NCBI RefSeq assembly: GCF_014750685.1
Contig: NZ_JAAXGE010000026.1
Location: 1 to 38,555, forward strand
Direction: 5' to 3'
DNA length: 38,555 nucleotides
Source of the DNA: Bacteroides sp. GM023
Lineage (GTDB): Bacteria; Bacteroidota; Bacteroidia; Bacteroidales; Bacteroidaceae
In this document: piece after piece, positions 25,701 through 33,229 of the stretch
How the letters are laid out: each line of letters opens with the position of its first letter
How positions within the stretch are numbered: position 1 is the stretch's first letter
Notes under the pieces: model-generated
Database searches by the model: none
What the model was told of the DNA's origin: nothing
The model's input: only the letters and a program-made list of their open reading frames with translations
Program-made: the position numbers and the translations under genes

Positions 25701-26036
25701 CATCGTTGGACAGGAGAAGGCACATCGAATACCTATCCTTCTGTTGTGTATAGTGCTGGAGATGCGCGTACTCCGAATTCTTTCTTTGTAGAAAGTGGCA
25801 GTTATTTCCGTATAAAGTCCATACAGTTCGGATATAGTTTACCTAAGTCAGCTCTTTCTAGATTACACATTGAGAAATTGCGCTTATATCTGAATGCTGA
25901 AAATCCGGTTACTTTTTTCAAATATAACGGTTTCTCACCGGAAGTATCTTCGTCTGATCCTCTGATGACTGGAGTGAATAATGGAGCTTATCCATTATCT
26001 TCCGTGTATAGTTTTGGCATTAATGTAACATTCTAA
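22743..26036 (+). CDS. SusC-like TonB-dependent receptor with STN domain
   Basis: A 1097-aa outer-membrane transporter for oligosaccharides. In order: signal peptide (about 1-26), STN signalling domain (about 35-100), carboxypeptidase-regulatory-like domain (I-T-G-T-V-K-D-E-H-G-E-A-V-I-G-A, about 112-190) and TonB box/SusC signature (L-E-E-V-V-V-I-G-Y-G-T-Q-K-K). The plug (G-R-L-S-G-V-Q-V, R-I-R-G-T-G-S, Y-V-V-D-G-M) and a beta barrel ending in Phe (F-G-I-N-V-T-F) complete it. The STN domain shows it also signals to FecR, in line with the fecR gene upstream. The SusD gene follows after 11 bases. Confidence 0.96.
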   Translation: MLKLKQILCSIFIVSSLFSYSVLWAQESGKVNVASGQISLKNLIQEIEKQTDYTFVFDNSIPLSFVVSIKGGSENIQVLLRQALGKSDIKYEIVSKQIILRKDPEKSERQITGTVKDEHGEAVIGASVKVKYSTVGTITDMDGNFSLQVPGNAEVEISFVGCMSQQVKVGDKKNLQITLKEDAQNLEEVVVIGYGTQKKKDLTSAIATISTKELSNQTVSNAVAAMQGRLSGVQVTNSGSPGSSPSIRIRGTGSVHSANPIYVVDGMIVDDISYLGPNDIESMSVLKDASASAIYGVRAANGVIMVNTKRGAQTGKIKVDLNAYVGIKKPSHIHEMVSGPEYVTLYNEYMKYTDNEQGMIDPANFTYSNDWFREVLTNSFTCNEDITIRGGNDRSIFSVGVNHLKENGLVESDHYEKLGLRANYEFKINKAVTTGLNLVVSSTKANPISGGLLSSVYKTVPLLPTREQNGGEFANPENVNGFDTMGNNPEATLFYNHQWQNTIKALISGFVDVKLFDSVTLRSTLGFNPSYGTSINYSPKYEISSRQKHATNDLSKSSSNNMSLSWDNTLTYEKVFAQAHSLKIMVGYSYREAKTNSLTGSAEDIIDIPDINQSYLFLTIGKGSKYTMKVSDSGSRIVQIGYLGRVTYDYKHRYLLNATLRSDASSKFPSHNRRGYFPSVGLGWVISEEAFMKNSGIDFMKLRVGWGLLGNDNIPSNLYQLSTSKGTSIIFGPDQNSGLGSGVSSAVTVNKQFNPDLRWEVVDETNVGLDINFFNNRLATSLDWYYKLTKDAIFATTALGSSGLSSSGVWGNFANILNTGFEFSTSWNDRIGDFSYNIGANFTYNKNKVKKISAAGASYYDKGDDTNNIKPLTRTRIGHAVGEFFGYKAIGVFQNQEQIDKTPHMNNTKPGMLIFEDVNGDGTIDASDRTALGNPNPPFIYGFNLGGSYKDFDLNIFCQGVAGNKIYNENRALMTVVRNYDKDFYDHRWTGEGTSNTYPSVVYSAGDARTPNSFFVESGSYFRIKSIQFGYSLPKSALSRLHIEKLRLYLNAENPVTFFKYNGFSPEVSSSDPLMTGVNNGAYPLSSVYSFGINVTF

Positions 26037-26047
26037 AATTATGGATT

Positions 26048-27622
26048 ATGAAATTTGTAAATAAATATCTGACGTTTTTTATAGTAGCAGTTACTTTTCT
26101 TTCATGCGAAGGAAATATGGATTTTGATGATTATAATCAGTTACCACAAGACGAATTTTGGAAAACTTCGGAGCATGCAATGCAGGCATTGACAGCTTGT
26201 TATGGTTCTTTTACTTCTGATTGGAACTATTTTGACCCGACTATAATGGGAGCGGAAGAAATGGCAAGTGATAACACTTCGAAAGGAGGTAGTAACGGGA
26301 GTCAAGGAAATGGTGACTTGAATACGTTTGCTGATTTTAGCTTTACCCCGTCTTTAGCTCGTTTTAATAGTCTGTGGAAGTCACGGTACAGCACTATTAA
26401 TCTGTGTAATCAAGTATTAAGGTATGTACCGGATATTGAAATGAATGAAACGGAGAAAAAAGAAGTTTTGGGAGAGGCTTCTTTTATTCGTGCATGGTGC
26501 TATTTCGAATTAGTCCGTTTGTTTGGAGAAGTGGTTATTTATGATGGATTACCCGAAGGAGGTGCTTATGATATTCCGAAATCTTCGGTTGAAGATGTGT
26601 ATCAGTTTATTCTGAAAGATTTGAAATTCGGGTTCAATAATATGCGTCGAACTACATGGGAGAATGAATGGAAAGGGCGCGTGACCGCTTGGGCGGCTCG
26701 TGCTTTGGAGGCTAAAGTTTTGATGTATATGGCCTCCGGAGAGAATTTTATGGAGAATAACCAAGCTATTGGTGGGGTGACTTGGAAGGATGTTGAAACG
26801 GTAACAAATGATGTGATTACTAACGGGATTTATGATTTGTTTACTGCAAAAGCAGATTCTAGTTTCTACTATCTTTTCCGTTTGGAAAATGAAAACTGTA
26901 TTGAGTCGATTTTTGAATCTCAAAACGGGGTGTCAGGTGACCGTTTGGCTAGTGGCTCGGCGTATGCATACAATAGTTGGATAAAGGGATCTTCTGATGC
27001 TGGATTTGGTTATAGCGTGCCGAGCGATAAACTGGTGGAAGCTTGGCAAAAACGTTATGAAATGCAGAACGATTTGCGTTATTTGTATTCTATCGTTTGG
27101 GATGGTGAAAGACTGGTGGACTATCATGATAAAAATGGAAATCTGGTACAGGATATTGTAGTAGCCGCACCTGTTGTTGACGGAATAACGGGAAAGGCCC
27201 GTTTTAATAAAAAAGTATATATCCCACGTGACGAACGATGTGATTATAAGAAGGATTGGTATTTGACTCAAATTGAGCAAAATCAACGCTTATTCCGTTT
27301 TGCGGATATTTTATTGATTGATGCGGAAGCCAAACTCAGAACGGGAAATGAGGGTGGAGCTTTGTTGTCGATTAATCGGGTCCGTCAGCGAGCCGGTGAA
27401 GAAGAATTAGAATCACTGACGCTTCAACAAATTTGGGATGAACGCCGTTTTGAATTTGTATTTGAGAACGATCGCTATTTCGATCTTGTACGGACCGGAG
27501 AAGCTAAAACTGTGTTGGCATATAAAAACTGGAAATTTCCAAAAAATGTATTTTATCCGATACCCCAGGATCAATTAGATTTATCTAATAATGTGCTGAA
27601 ACAAAACCCCAATTGGGAGTAA
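26048..27622 (+). CDS. SusD-like glycan-binding lipoprotein
   Basis: A 524-aa outer-membrane lipoprotein that caps the SusC channel and binds the glycan. The lipobox is F-L-S-C (Cys20). SusD pattern: Q-L-P-Q-D-E-F-W-K-T near the N-terminus, helical TPR-like repeats (R-A-W-C-Y-F-E-L-V-R-L-F-G near 145-157), and a C-terminal region with F-R-F-A-D-I-L-L-I-D-A-E-A, I-N-R-V-R-Q-R-A, W-D-E-R-R-F-E-F and the ending P-I-P-Q-D-Q-L-D. Together with SusC it defines the locus as a PUL. A hairpin 18 bases after its stop may lower expression of the enzyme genes relative to SusCD. Confidence 0.96.
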   Translation: MKFVNKYLTFFIVAVTFLSCEGNMDFDDYNQLPQDEFWKTSEHAMQALTACYGSFTSDWNYFDPTIMGAEEMASDNTSKGGSNGSQGNGDLNTFADFSFTPSLARFNSLWKSRYSTINLCNQVLRYVPDIEMNETEKKEVLGEASFIRAWCYFELVRLFGEVVIYDGLPEGGAYDIPKSSVEDVYQFILKDLKFGFNNMRRTTWENEWKGRVTAWAARALEAKVLMYMASGENFMENNQAIGGVTWKDVETVTNDVITNGIYDLFTAKADSSFYYLFRLENENCIESIFESQNGVSGDRLASGSAYAYNSWIKGSSDAGFGYSVPSDKLVEAWQKRYEMQNDLRYLYSIVWDGERLVDYHDKNGNLVQDIVVAAPVVDGITGKARFNKKVYIPRDERCDYKKDWYLTQIEQNQRLFRFADILLIDAEAKLRTGNEGGALLSINRVRQRAGEEELESLTLQQIWDERRFEFVFENDRYFDLVRTGEAKTVLAYKNWKFPKNVFYPIPQDQLDLSNNVLKQNPNWE

Positions 27623-27639
27623 TTGAGATCTATATTTAT

Positions 27640-27669
27640 AGAAAAGCTGTCTTGTAGGATAGCTTTTCT
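27640..27669 (+). terminator. Hairpin between susD and the GH31 gene (likely attenuating terminator)
   Basis: AGAAAAGCTGTC (27640-27651) pairs with GATAGCTTTTCT (27658-27669): a 12-bp stem with one G-T pair and a six-base loop. Only a weak T-rich tail follows. It is well placed to give partial termination or to protect the susCD transcript end. Confidence 0.65.
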
Positions 27670-27695
27670 ATTCAATACACAATAAAAATAGTAAC

Positions 27696-29486
27696 ATGAG
27701 AAATATACAATTGGGCTTAGGAGGATTATTCGCTATTTTATTATTGGCTATGTGTACTACCGATAAAGTCGGTCGTAACTATATTCATCCGTTTACAGCA
27801 GAAGCAGATACGAATGTAGTATTACCACCTTCTTGGGCTTTCGGAATCCTGTATGGTGGTTATACCAATCAGAATGAAACGATGCGCCGTGTTGATGAAA
27901 TTGTAGCACACGATTATCCTATTGACGCATATTGGATTGATTCTTGGTTCTGGAGCCATGATGATCAAGGTAAGGGACCGCACAAATATATGGATTTTGT
28001 TGCTGATACGATAGGTTATCCTGATCGGAAAGCAATGTGGAGTTATTTGGAAGAACGTAATATTAAAGGAGGGTTCTGGGCATGGGATTGTATTTTCCGG
28101 ACTGGAAATGAAGAAGCCTTTGAGGATTTCTTGCAAAAAGGATATTTCAAAAATACTTATGTGGAATCGAATCCATGGCATAATAACAGTACTACTACGG
28201 CTATGTTTCAGACGGAAAGTGGTAGTAAGAAAGGAACTTTGTGTGGTAATATTGATTTTAATAATCCTGAAGCGGTTGCTTACTTCAAACAACGGATGAG
28301 ACATTTCTTTGACGAGGGAGCCGACTTTATCAAATTAGATCGTACTTCGGCGATTCCCGTTTGTAAGGTTATGTTTGAAATGTCACAGGAATTTGGAAAA
28401 GAAACAAAAGGCCGTGGGTTTATATTTTCACATACCGGTGGACTAGAGACAGAAGAGTACAAACGCTATCCGGGCAAATGGACTGATGATACCCGCTCGG
28501 ACTGGACTGTTGAGAAACCGACTAAGGATTTTAACTCATGGGTACCAGCCGTTGCTTTGAAGGAAAACATAGCTATGTTCAATGATACAGCACGTAAAAG
28601 CAGTTGTAACATCCCTTTTCTGGCAAATGATTTAGGGGGATTTGATATGGGTATTACTGATGAATTGGACGAGGAACTCTTTATCAGATGGATGCAGTTT
28701 TCGCAGTTTAATCCGATTGTGGAACTCTTCTCTCAACCTGAGAATCCTACGGCGAATTTACCTTATCGTTATTCAGAACGTGCGGATAAATTGTTTCGTG
28801 ACTATGCTCATCTTCGTATGAAATTGTTTCCTTATGTGTATTCGTATGCGCATATGACGCGATTGGAAGGAAAATTGATGATGCGTAAGATACCCGGACA
28901 AATTTATGAGTACTTGTTTGGTGATGAGATTTTTGTTGCGCCTGTTTATGAACAAGGAGCAGTAGAGAGAGAATTTGTATTACCGGCTGGTAATTGGGTG
29001 AATTATTGGACAGGTGAAGTGCTCGAAGGAGGTAAAATTCACAAAGTAGCTGCGCCATTAGAACAAATCCCATTGCTGGTTCGCCAAGGTGCTGTTATTC
29101 CGATGCGTGCCTATGCGCGTTCTATTGAGAAGGGAACGAACGATACGATAACGCTTCATATATATCCGGGGGCAAATTCTGAATTTACCCTGATAGAAGA
29201 TGATGGTTCCAGCAATGACTACTTGAAAGGTATTTACGCTAAAACTAAAATTGTATCAAAAGTCGGCAAGGATTCTCAGAAGATAGAAATTGCACCTATA
29301 CTGGGATATTATGCCGGAATGCAACCTGAACGTACCTGGCAAGTGTGTGTACATGCAACAAAAGGTGTAAATAGCATTGTTTGTAACAGTGTTGGATTGG
29401 AATTTACCAATCAGGACAATCAGGTAATTTCAGCATATTATAAAATAGATAAGTCTAAAAAAACAATCTTTGAGATAAAGTACTAG
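27696..29486 (+). CDS. GH31-family glycoside hydrolase, lipoprotein-like, shortened and divergent
   Basis: A 596-aa protein, short for GH31 (usually 650-850). It starts with a lipoprotein-like signal (L-L-A-M-C, Cys20) and enters the barrel almost at once (P-P-S-W-A-F-G, then D-A-Y-W-I-D-S-W-F-W). Most of the usual N-terminal beta-sandwich is therefore absent. The likely nucleophile is D215 in F-I-K-L-D-R-T, and the acid/base is D265 in K-W-T-D-D, where the common motif is W-T-G-D. Other GH31 marks are N-D-L-G-G-F-D, R-W-M-Q-F-S-Q-F-N-P and a C-terminal beta domain. GH31 enzymes act on alpha-linked sugars (Glc, Xyl, Gal, GalNAc, sulfoquinovose). The substrate here cannot be told. First enzyme gene of the PUL. 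Confidence 0.88.
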   Translation: MRNIQLGLGGLFAILLLAMCTTDKVGRNYIHPFTAEADTNVVLPPSWAFGILYGGYTNQNETMRRVDEIVAHDYPIDAYWIDSWFWSHDDQGKGPHKYMDFVADTIGYPDRKAMWSYLEERNIKGGFWAWDCIFRTGNEEAFEDFLQKGYFKNTYVESNPWHNNSTTTAMFQTESGSKKGTLCGNIDFNNPEAVAYFKQRMRHFFDEGADFIKLDRTSAIPVCKVMFEMSQEFGKETKGRGFIFSHTGGLETEEYKRYPGKWTDDTRSDWTVEKPTKDFNSWVPAVALKENIAMFNDTARKSSCNIPFLANDLGGFDMGITDELDEELFIRWMQFSQFNPIVELFSQPENPTANLPYRYSERADKLFRDYAHLRMKLFPYVYSYAHMTRLEGKLMMRKIPGQIYEYLFGDEIFVAPVYEQGAVEREFVLPAGNWVNYWTGEVLEGGKIHKVAAPLEQIPLLVRQGAVIPMRAYARSIEKGTNDTITLHIYPGANSEFTLIEDDGSSNDYLKGIYAKTKIVSKVGKDSQKIEIAPILGYYAGMQPERTWQVCVHATKGVNSIVCNSVGLEFTNQDNQVISAYYKIDKSKKTIFEIKY

Positions 29487-29541
29487 TATAATTTGTAATG
29501 CTCTCTATTGTTTGCTTATTGATACTCGAATTCAGATGGAA

Positions 29542-29549
29542 TACATTTG
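29542..29549 (+). promoter_or_regulatory. Possible internal promoter -7 box before the GH172 gene
   Basis: TACATTTG matches TAnnTTTG 62 bases before the GH172 start, in the 124-base gap after GH31. The nearest TTTG upstream is 27 bases away, longer than usual, so this may be chance. The rest of the gap holds nothing recognisable. Confidence 0.25.
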
Positions 29550-29610
29550 AATGATGAAGGAGTAATGACAATAGTATCATAGTTAATTGATTTTATAAAT
29601 AAAACATTGA

Positions 29611-31686
29611 ATGAGGAAATATATAATTACTTTTTTATTTTGTCAGGCTTTATCTGTAATGGTTTATTCACAGATTACTAATCTAGTGAAACAGCCTGCT
29701 CCAGGTTTCGAAGCTATGACTCATCTTGAAGCTATGCCTTTATTGCATAAGCCTGGGACTGTTACGAAACAAGTATTAGCTTTTGATCAAACCGGTGGTA
29801 ATAATGACGGTAATTATCGAAAAGCATTTGTGCTATATGTTGATAAGAATGGTGAGGCTGTCATTTTTGATGAATATGGACCAGGGTGTTTATATCGCCA
29901 GCAAATGAATGTTTGGGTAGGATATGGCGGTCCCACATTATTGTTGTTTAATCCAGAGGTGACAAACGCTCGAATTAAATATTATTTTGACGATGAATCA
30001 CAACCTCGTTTGAATGTGAGTATGGATGATCTGTTTGGTGCTCGCAGGGAGCCGTTTACAGCTCCTTTAACTTTTCAGGATGATGGAACTTTCCCTATAC
30101 CTCCCAGATACGATATTAATCGTGGACGTTTTTCTATCATGTACTATCCGTTTACTTTTAAAAAGCGTTTGAAAATCACATTTGTACCTGATAAAAACTG
30201 GGATTTTCGTGGAACTACTTGGTATCAGAATACTTACATTGCTTATCCGCAAGGTAGTGATGTAGAATCATGGAATGATCCTCGTTTGGATAATCGTAAA
30301 GTGCGTAACCAGTGGAAGAATGTTGGGAGTGATCCTAAATCAACGGAAGGTAATAGGGTCATACAAAGAAAAATATCAGTACGTAAAGGACAGGTAAAGA
30401 CGATTGCTGAATTACGAGGTCAGGGCTCCATTGCTAGTTTGAAGATGAACTTAAATCCATTTACCAAAGAGACATTCTTCAATTCAATTCTGCGTATTTA
30501 TTGGGATGGCGATTCTACTCCGGCAGTAGATGTGCCACTTGGATATTTTTTCGGTGCTGGAGGAAAGGATTATAAGATAGCAGATGATATCTGGCAAAAG
30601 AAATTGGCTAATTTGTTTTTCGGATTTGATAATCAAACGGGTGATCTTTATGCTTATTGGGCGATGCCTTATTGGAAGTCGGCAAAGATAGAGATACATA
30701 ATAATAGTAGTCGGGATATTCAGGCGTTGTCGTGTGAGCTACAATATAAAGATGCTAATGTGCTGAATTATCCTGCTGGTGCGGCTGGTTACTTTCATGC
30801 CCGTCGTACTGTAGATACTGATAATAAAACGAAACCATTTACAACAGCGTTTAAGGAAACAGGCCGTGGGCATGTAGTTGGGATTTTATTTTTTACCGAA
30901 GGGTATGACATGGATGGTGATGAATTTACTTATATTGATGGTAGCCGTACTCCACAAATTCATGGTAGTGGAACAGAAGATGATCATAATCAGGGGTGGG
31001 CAGGTGCTGCTTACCAAAAACCTCTTTGGGGAGCATTGACTAATGGTTATGAAGCGGCCTATCGTATTTATATGAATGATAATTATATTTTTAATAAAGA
31101 TATTACCATTAATTATGAGTATTCTAAATGTAAGGGTTGGTCAAAAGGTGGAGATTCAGATGCAACCGTTTTTTATTATAAGGCTGCATCTCCTGCAATA
31201 CTTACATTGACGGATGAATTGAATGTTGGCAATGAGATTTCAGAACGAGCACATAATTATTGTATAAGTAAGCAAACTCGTAGGGAAACTTTGACTAGTG
31301 CTTACGATGGATATGAGCAAAAGGTTGATTATGATACTTTAACCGACGATGGACGTGCTCATTGTGGCACTTCGCAATTTACGATGGAACTGGATCCTGA
31401 AAATTCGGGAGTAAGATTGCGAAAACGTTTGAATCGTGCAGGTAATGGGGTACAAACGGTAAAAGTGTTCATTGATGACAAAGAAATAGGTATTTGGCAT
31501 TTTGTACAATCTTCATTTGCTCCGGTTAACCAATCTTGGGTAGAAAGCGACTATGAAATTCCAGCATCCTTTACGCAAGGTAAAACAAAAGTCACAGTTC
31601 GTTTGGAATATGTAGACTCGGATGGTAATAATGGAGAGGTGAATGAGTATTATTATTGGATGTTTTGTTATCCTAAAGGTTGGTGA
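29611..31686 (+). CDS. GH172 (DUF2961) glycoside hydrolase, extended form
   Basis: A 691-aa exported protein (signal peptide about 1-20, V-Y-S-Q). DUF2961 marks: F-D-E-Y-G-P-G-C-L-Y-R near residue 90, the I-Y-W-D-G-D-S-T-P-A-V-D-V-P-L-G-Y-F-F-G segment (about 295-314), and H-G-S-G-T-E-D-D (E456, D457), the place of G-T-G-T-E-D-Y in relatives and probably part of the active site. The family, now GH172, includes alpha-D-fructofuranosidase/difructose-anhydride enzymes and D-arabinofuranosidases acting on furanose sugars. Most members are about 400 residues. Here about 150 residues sit between the two halves and the C-terminus is longer. It suggests a furanosyl side group on the PUL substrate. 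Confidence 0.86.
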   Translation: MRKYIITFLFCQALSVMVYSQITNLVKQPAPGFEAMTHLEAMPLLHKPGTVTKQVLAFDQTGGNNDGNYRKAFVLYVDKNGEAVIFDEYGPGCLYRQQMNVWVGYGGPTLLLFNPEVTNARIKYYFDDESQPRLNVSMDDLFGARREPFTAPLTFQDDGTFPIPPRYDINRGRFSIMYYPFTFKKRLKITFVPDKNWDFRGTTWYQNTYIAYPQGSDVESWNDPRLDNRKVRNQWKNVGSDPKSTEGNRVIQRKISVRKGQVKTIAELRGQGSIASLKMNLNPFTKETFFNSILRIYWDGDSTPAVDVPLGYFFGAGGKDYKIADDIWQKKLANLFFGFDNQTGDLYAYWAMPYWKSAKIEIHNNSSRDIQALSCELQYKDANVLNYPAGAAGYFHARRTVDTDNKTKPFTTAFKETGRGHVVGILFFTEGYDMDGDEFTYIDGSRTPQIHGSGTEDDHNQGWAGAAYQKPLWGALTNGYEAAYRIYMNDNYIFNKDITINYEYSKCKGWSKGGDSDATVFYYKAASPAILTLTDELNVGNEISERAHNYCISKQTRRETLTSAYDGYEQKVDYDTLTDDGRAHCGTSQFTMELDPENSGVRLRKRLNRAGNGVQTVKVFIDDKEIGIWHFVQSSFAPVNQSWVESDYEIPASFTQGKTKVTVRLEYVDSDGNNGEVNEYYYWMFCYPKGW

Positions 31687-31687
31687 A

Positions 31688-32374
31688 ATGATGGATAGAC
31701 TCAAGATACAGTTTGTATTTTTTTTATTAGTAGTTTTCTCTTTTTTTTCTTTTACTCTATCACAGCCCAAACTTTTTGTCATTGGTGATAGTATTTCTAT
31801 ATTCTATGGTCCTTATCTGAAGCAATATGTTAAAGGAAAATACTTGTATGACAGGAAAAGAGATAAAGGTGAAGCGATGCGGGATTTGGACAATCCGATT
31901 GGTGCTAATGGGGGAGATTCACGAATGGTGGTGAAATATCTGAAAGAACTTTCTGAAAACAAGAGTTTTTATACGGATTTGCTACTCGTGAATTGTGGAT
32001 TACATGATACAAAAACAGATATTCTGACAGGAAAGAAACAAGTCTCTTTAGAGGAATACCGGCATAACTTAGATACTATTTGTCAGCTTTCCGAAAAGAT
32101 GAAGGTTAAGCTGGTCTGGGTGAATTGTACTCCTGTTAATGATTCTATACATAATAGCAAAGGGGTAGCTTTCTATCGTTACAACCGGGATGTGATCCGT
32201 TACAATGAGGTCGCCGACAGTTTGCTTGCATTGAGGGGAATACCTATTATTGATATGTATACTTTCTCATCGCAATTTCCATTGGATGCTTTTATGGATC
32301 ATGTTCATTATTCTATAGAATATCGAAAGTTGCAAGCGGCATATATCGCCGGTTTTTTGGAAAAATTGAAATAA
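31688..32374 (+). CDS. SGNH/GDSL-family hydrolase (probable carbohydrate esterase)
   Basis: About 228 aa from the ATG at 31688, one base after the GH172 stop. The reading frame runs back inside GH172 to 31643, but that part lacks a signal peptide. The signal region is about 5-25. Catalytic residues: Ser35 in V-I-G-D-S-I, N102-C-G-L-H-D in the place of the GxND block (here G-L-H-D), and D204/H207 in M-D-H-V-H-Y-S. The Gly-Leu-His change in block III differs from the common Gly-x-Asn and resembles carbohydrate esterases. It probably removes acyl groups (for example acetyl) from the glycan before or during hydrolysis. Tight linkage to GH172 suggests they act on the same decorated region. Confidence 0.85.
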   Translation: MMDRLKIQFVFFLLVVFSFFSFTLSQPKLFVIGDSISIFYGPYLKQYVKGKYLYDRKRDKGEAMRDLDNPIGANGGDSRMVVKYLKELSENKSFYTDLLLVNCGLHDTKTDILTGKKQVSLEEYRHNLDTICQLSEKMKVKLVWVNCTPVNDSIHNSKGVAFYRYNRDVIRYNEVADSLLALRGIPIIDMYTFSSQFPLDAFMDHVHYSIEYRKLQAAYIAGFLEKLK

Positions 32375-32398
32375 GTATTAATTGATAAATGAATAATT

Positions 32399-33229
32399 AT
32401 GAAACATTTAATTTGTAGTCTTTTGGCATTAGGAGCAGTGGTAATTGCCTGTTCGGATAAAAAGCCCGCTTATCAAACTGTCATCACTCCTACCGGGACT
32501 TGGGAACTAATTTGGGATGAGGAATTTGATTATGAAGGATTGCCCGACTCTACGAAATGGAGCTATGATACTAAAGGTAATGCTACGGGCTGGGGAAATA
32601 ATGAAGCACAACATTATACTGAAGGCAACCGTAATAATGCTTGGGTTAGTAATGGTGTACTTACTATTACCGCTTTGAAACAGCAAATGGAAGGCAAAGA
32701 ATTTACTTCCGCTCGTCTTGTCACCAAAGGAAAAGGAGACTGGCTATATGGACGCTTTGAGATTCGAGCTAAGCTGCCTGCCGGTTTAGGTACGTGGCCT
32801 GCTATTTGGATGTTGCCTACTGATTGGGAATATGGAGGCTGGCCTGCAAGTGGTGAGATTGACATTATGGAGAATGTAGGCTATGATCCTGATACGATTG
32901 TAGCTTCGGCGCACACGCAAAGTTATAATCATATAATGGGTACACAGAAAAATGCCCGTATTGCTTGTACTGATTCTTATAAGAATTTTCATACGTATGC
33001 ACTGGAATGGGAAGCTGATGAATATCGAGCTTATATTGACGATGTTCATTACTTCACCTTTAAGAATGAAAAGACCGGTTACAAAGAATGGCCTTTCGAT
33101 AAGCGCTTTCATCTATTGCTGAATTTGGCTATCGGTGGAAATTGGGGGGGAGCCCGGGGAGTGGATGATACTTTACTTCCCCATCGTTTTGAAATAGATT
33201 ACGTACGTGTTTATACCAGAAAGCAATGA
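32399..33229 (+). CDS. GH16 endo-beta-glucanase (laminarinase-like), lipoprotein
   Basis: A 276-aa lipoprotein (lipobox V-I-A-C, Cys18) with a complete GH16 fold. W-E-L-I-W-D-E-E-F-D lies near 35-44, the catalytic stretch is G-E-I-D-I-M-E-N (E153 nucleophile, D155, E158 acid/base), and the C-terminal strand is R-F-E-I-D-Y-V-R-V-Y. The extra Met in E-I-D-I-M-E and the W-P-A-I-W-M-L-P segment point to the laminarinase (beta-1,3-glucanase) branch rather than lichenase or agarase types. It probably cuts the backbone at the cell surface to feed SusC/SusD. Its stop overlaps the GH3 start (ATGA, 33226-33229). Confidence 0.93.
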   Translation: MKHLICSLLALGAVVIACSDKKPAYQTVITPTGTWELIWDEEFDYEGLPDSTKWSYDTKGNATGWGNNEAQHYTEGNRNNAWVSNGVLTITALKQQMEGKEFTSARLVTKGKGDWLYGRFEIRAKLPAGLGTWPAIWMLPTDWEYGGWPASGEIDIMENVGYDPDTIVASAHTQSYNHIMGTQKNARIACTDSYKNFHTYALEWEADEYRAYIDDVHYFTFKNEKTGYKEWPFDKRFHLLLNLAIGGNWGGARGVDDTLLPHRFEIDYVRVYTRKQ

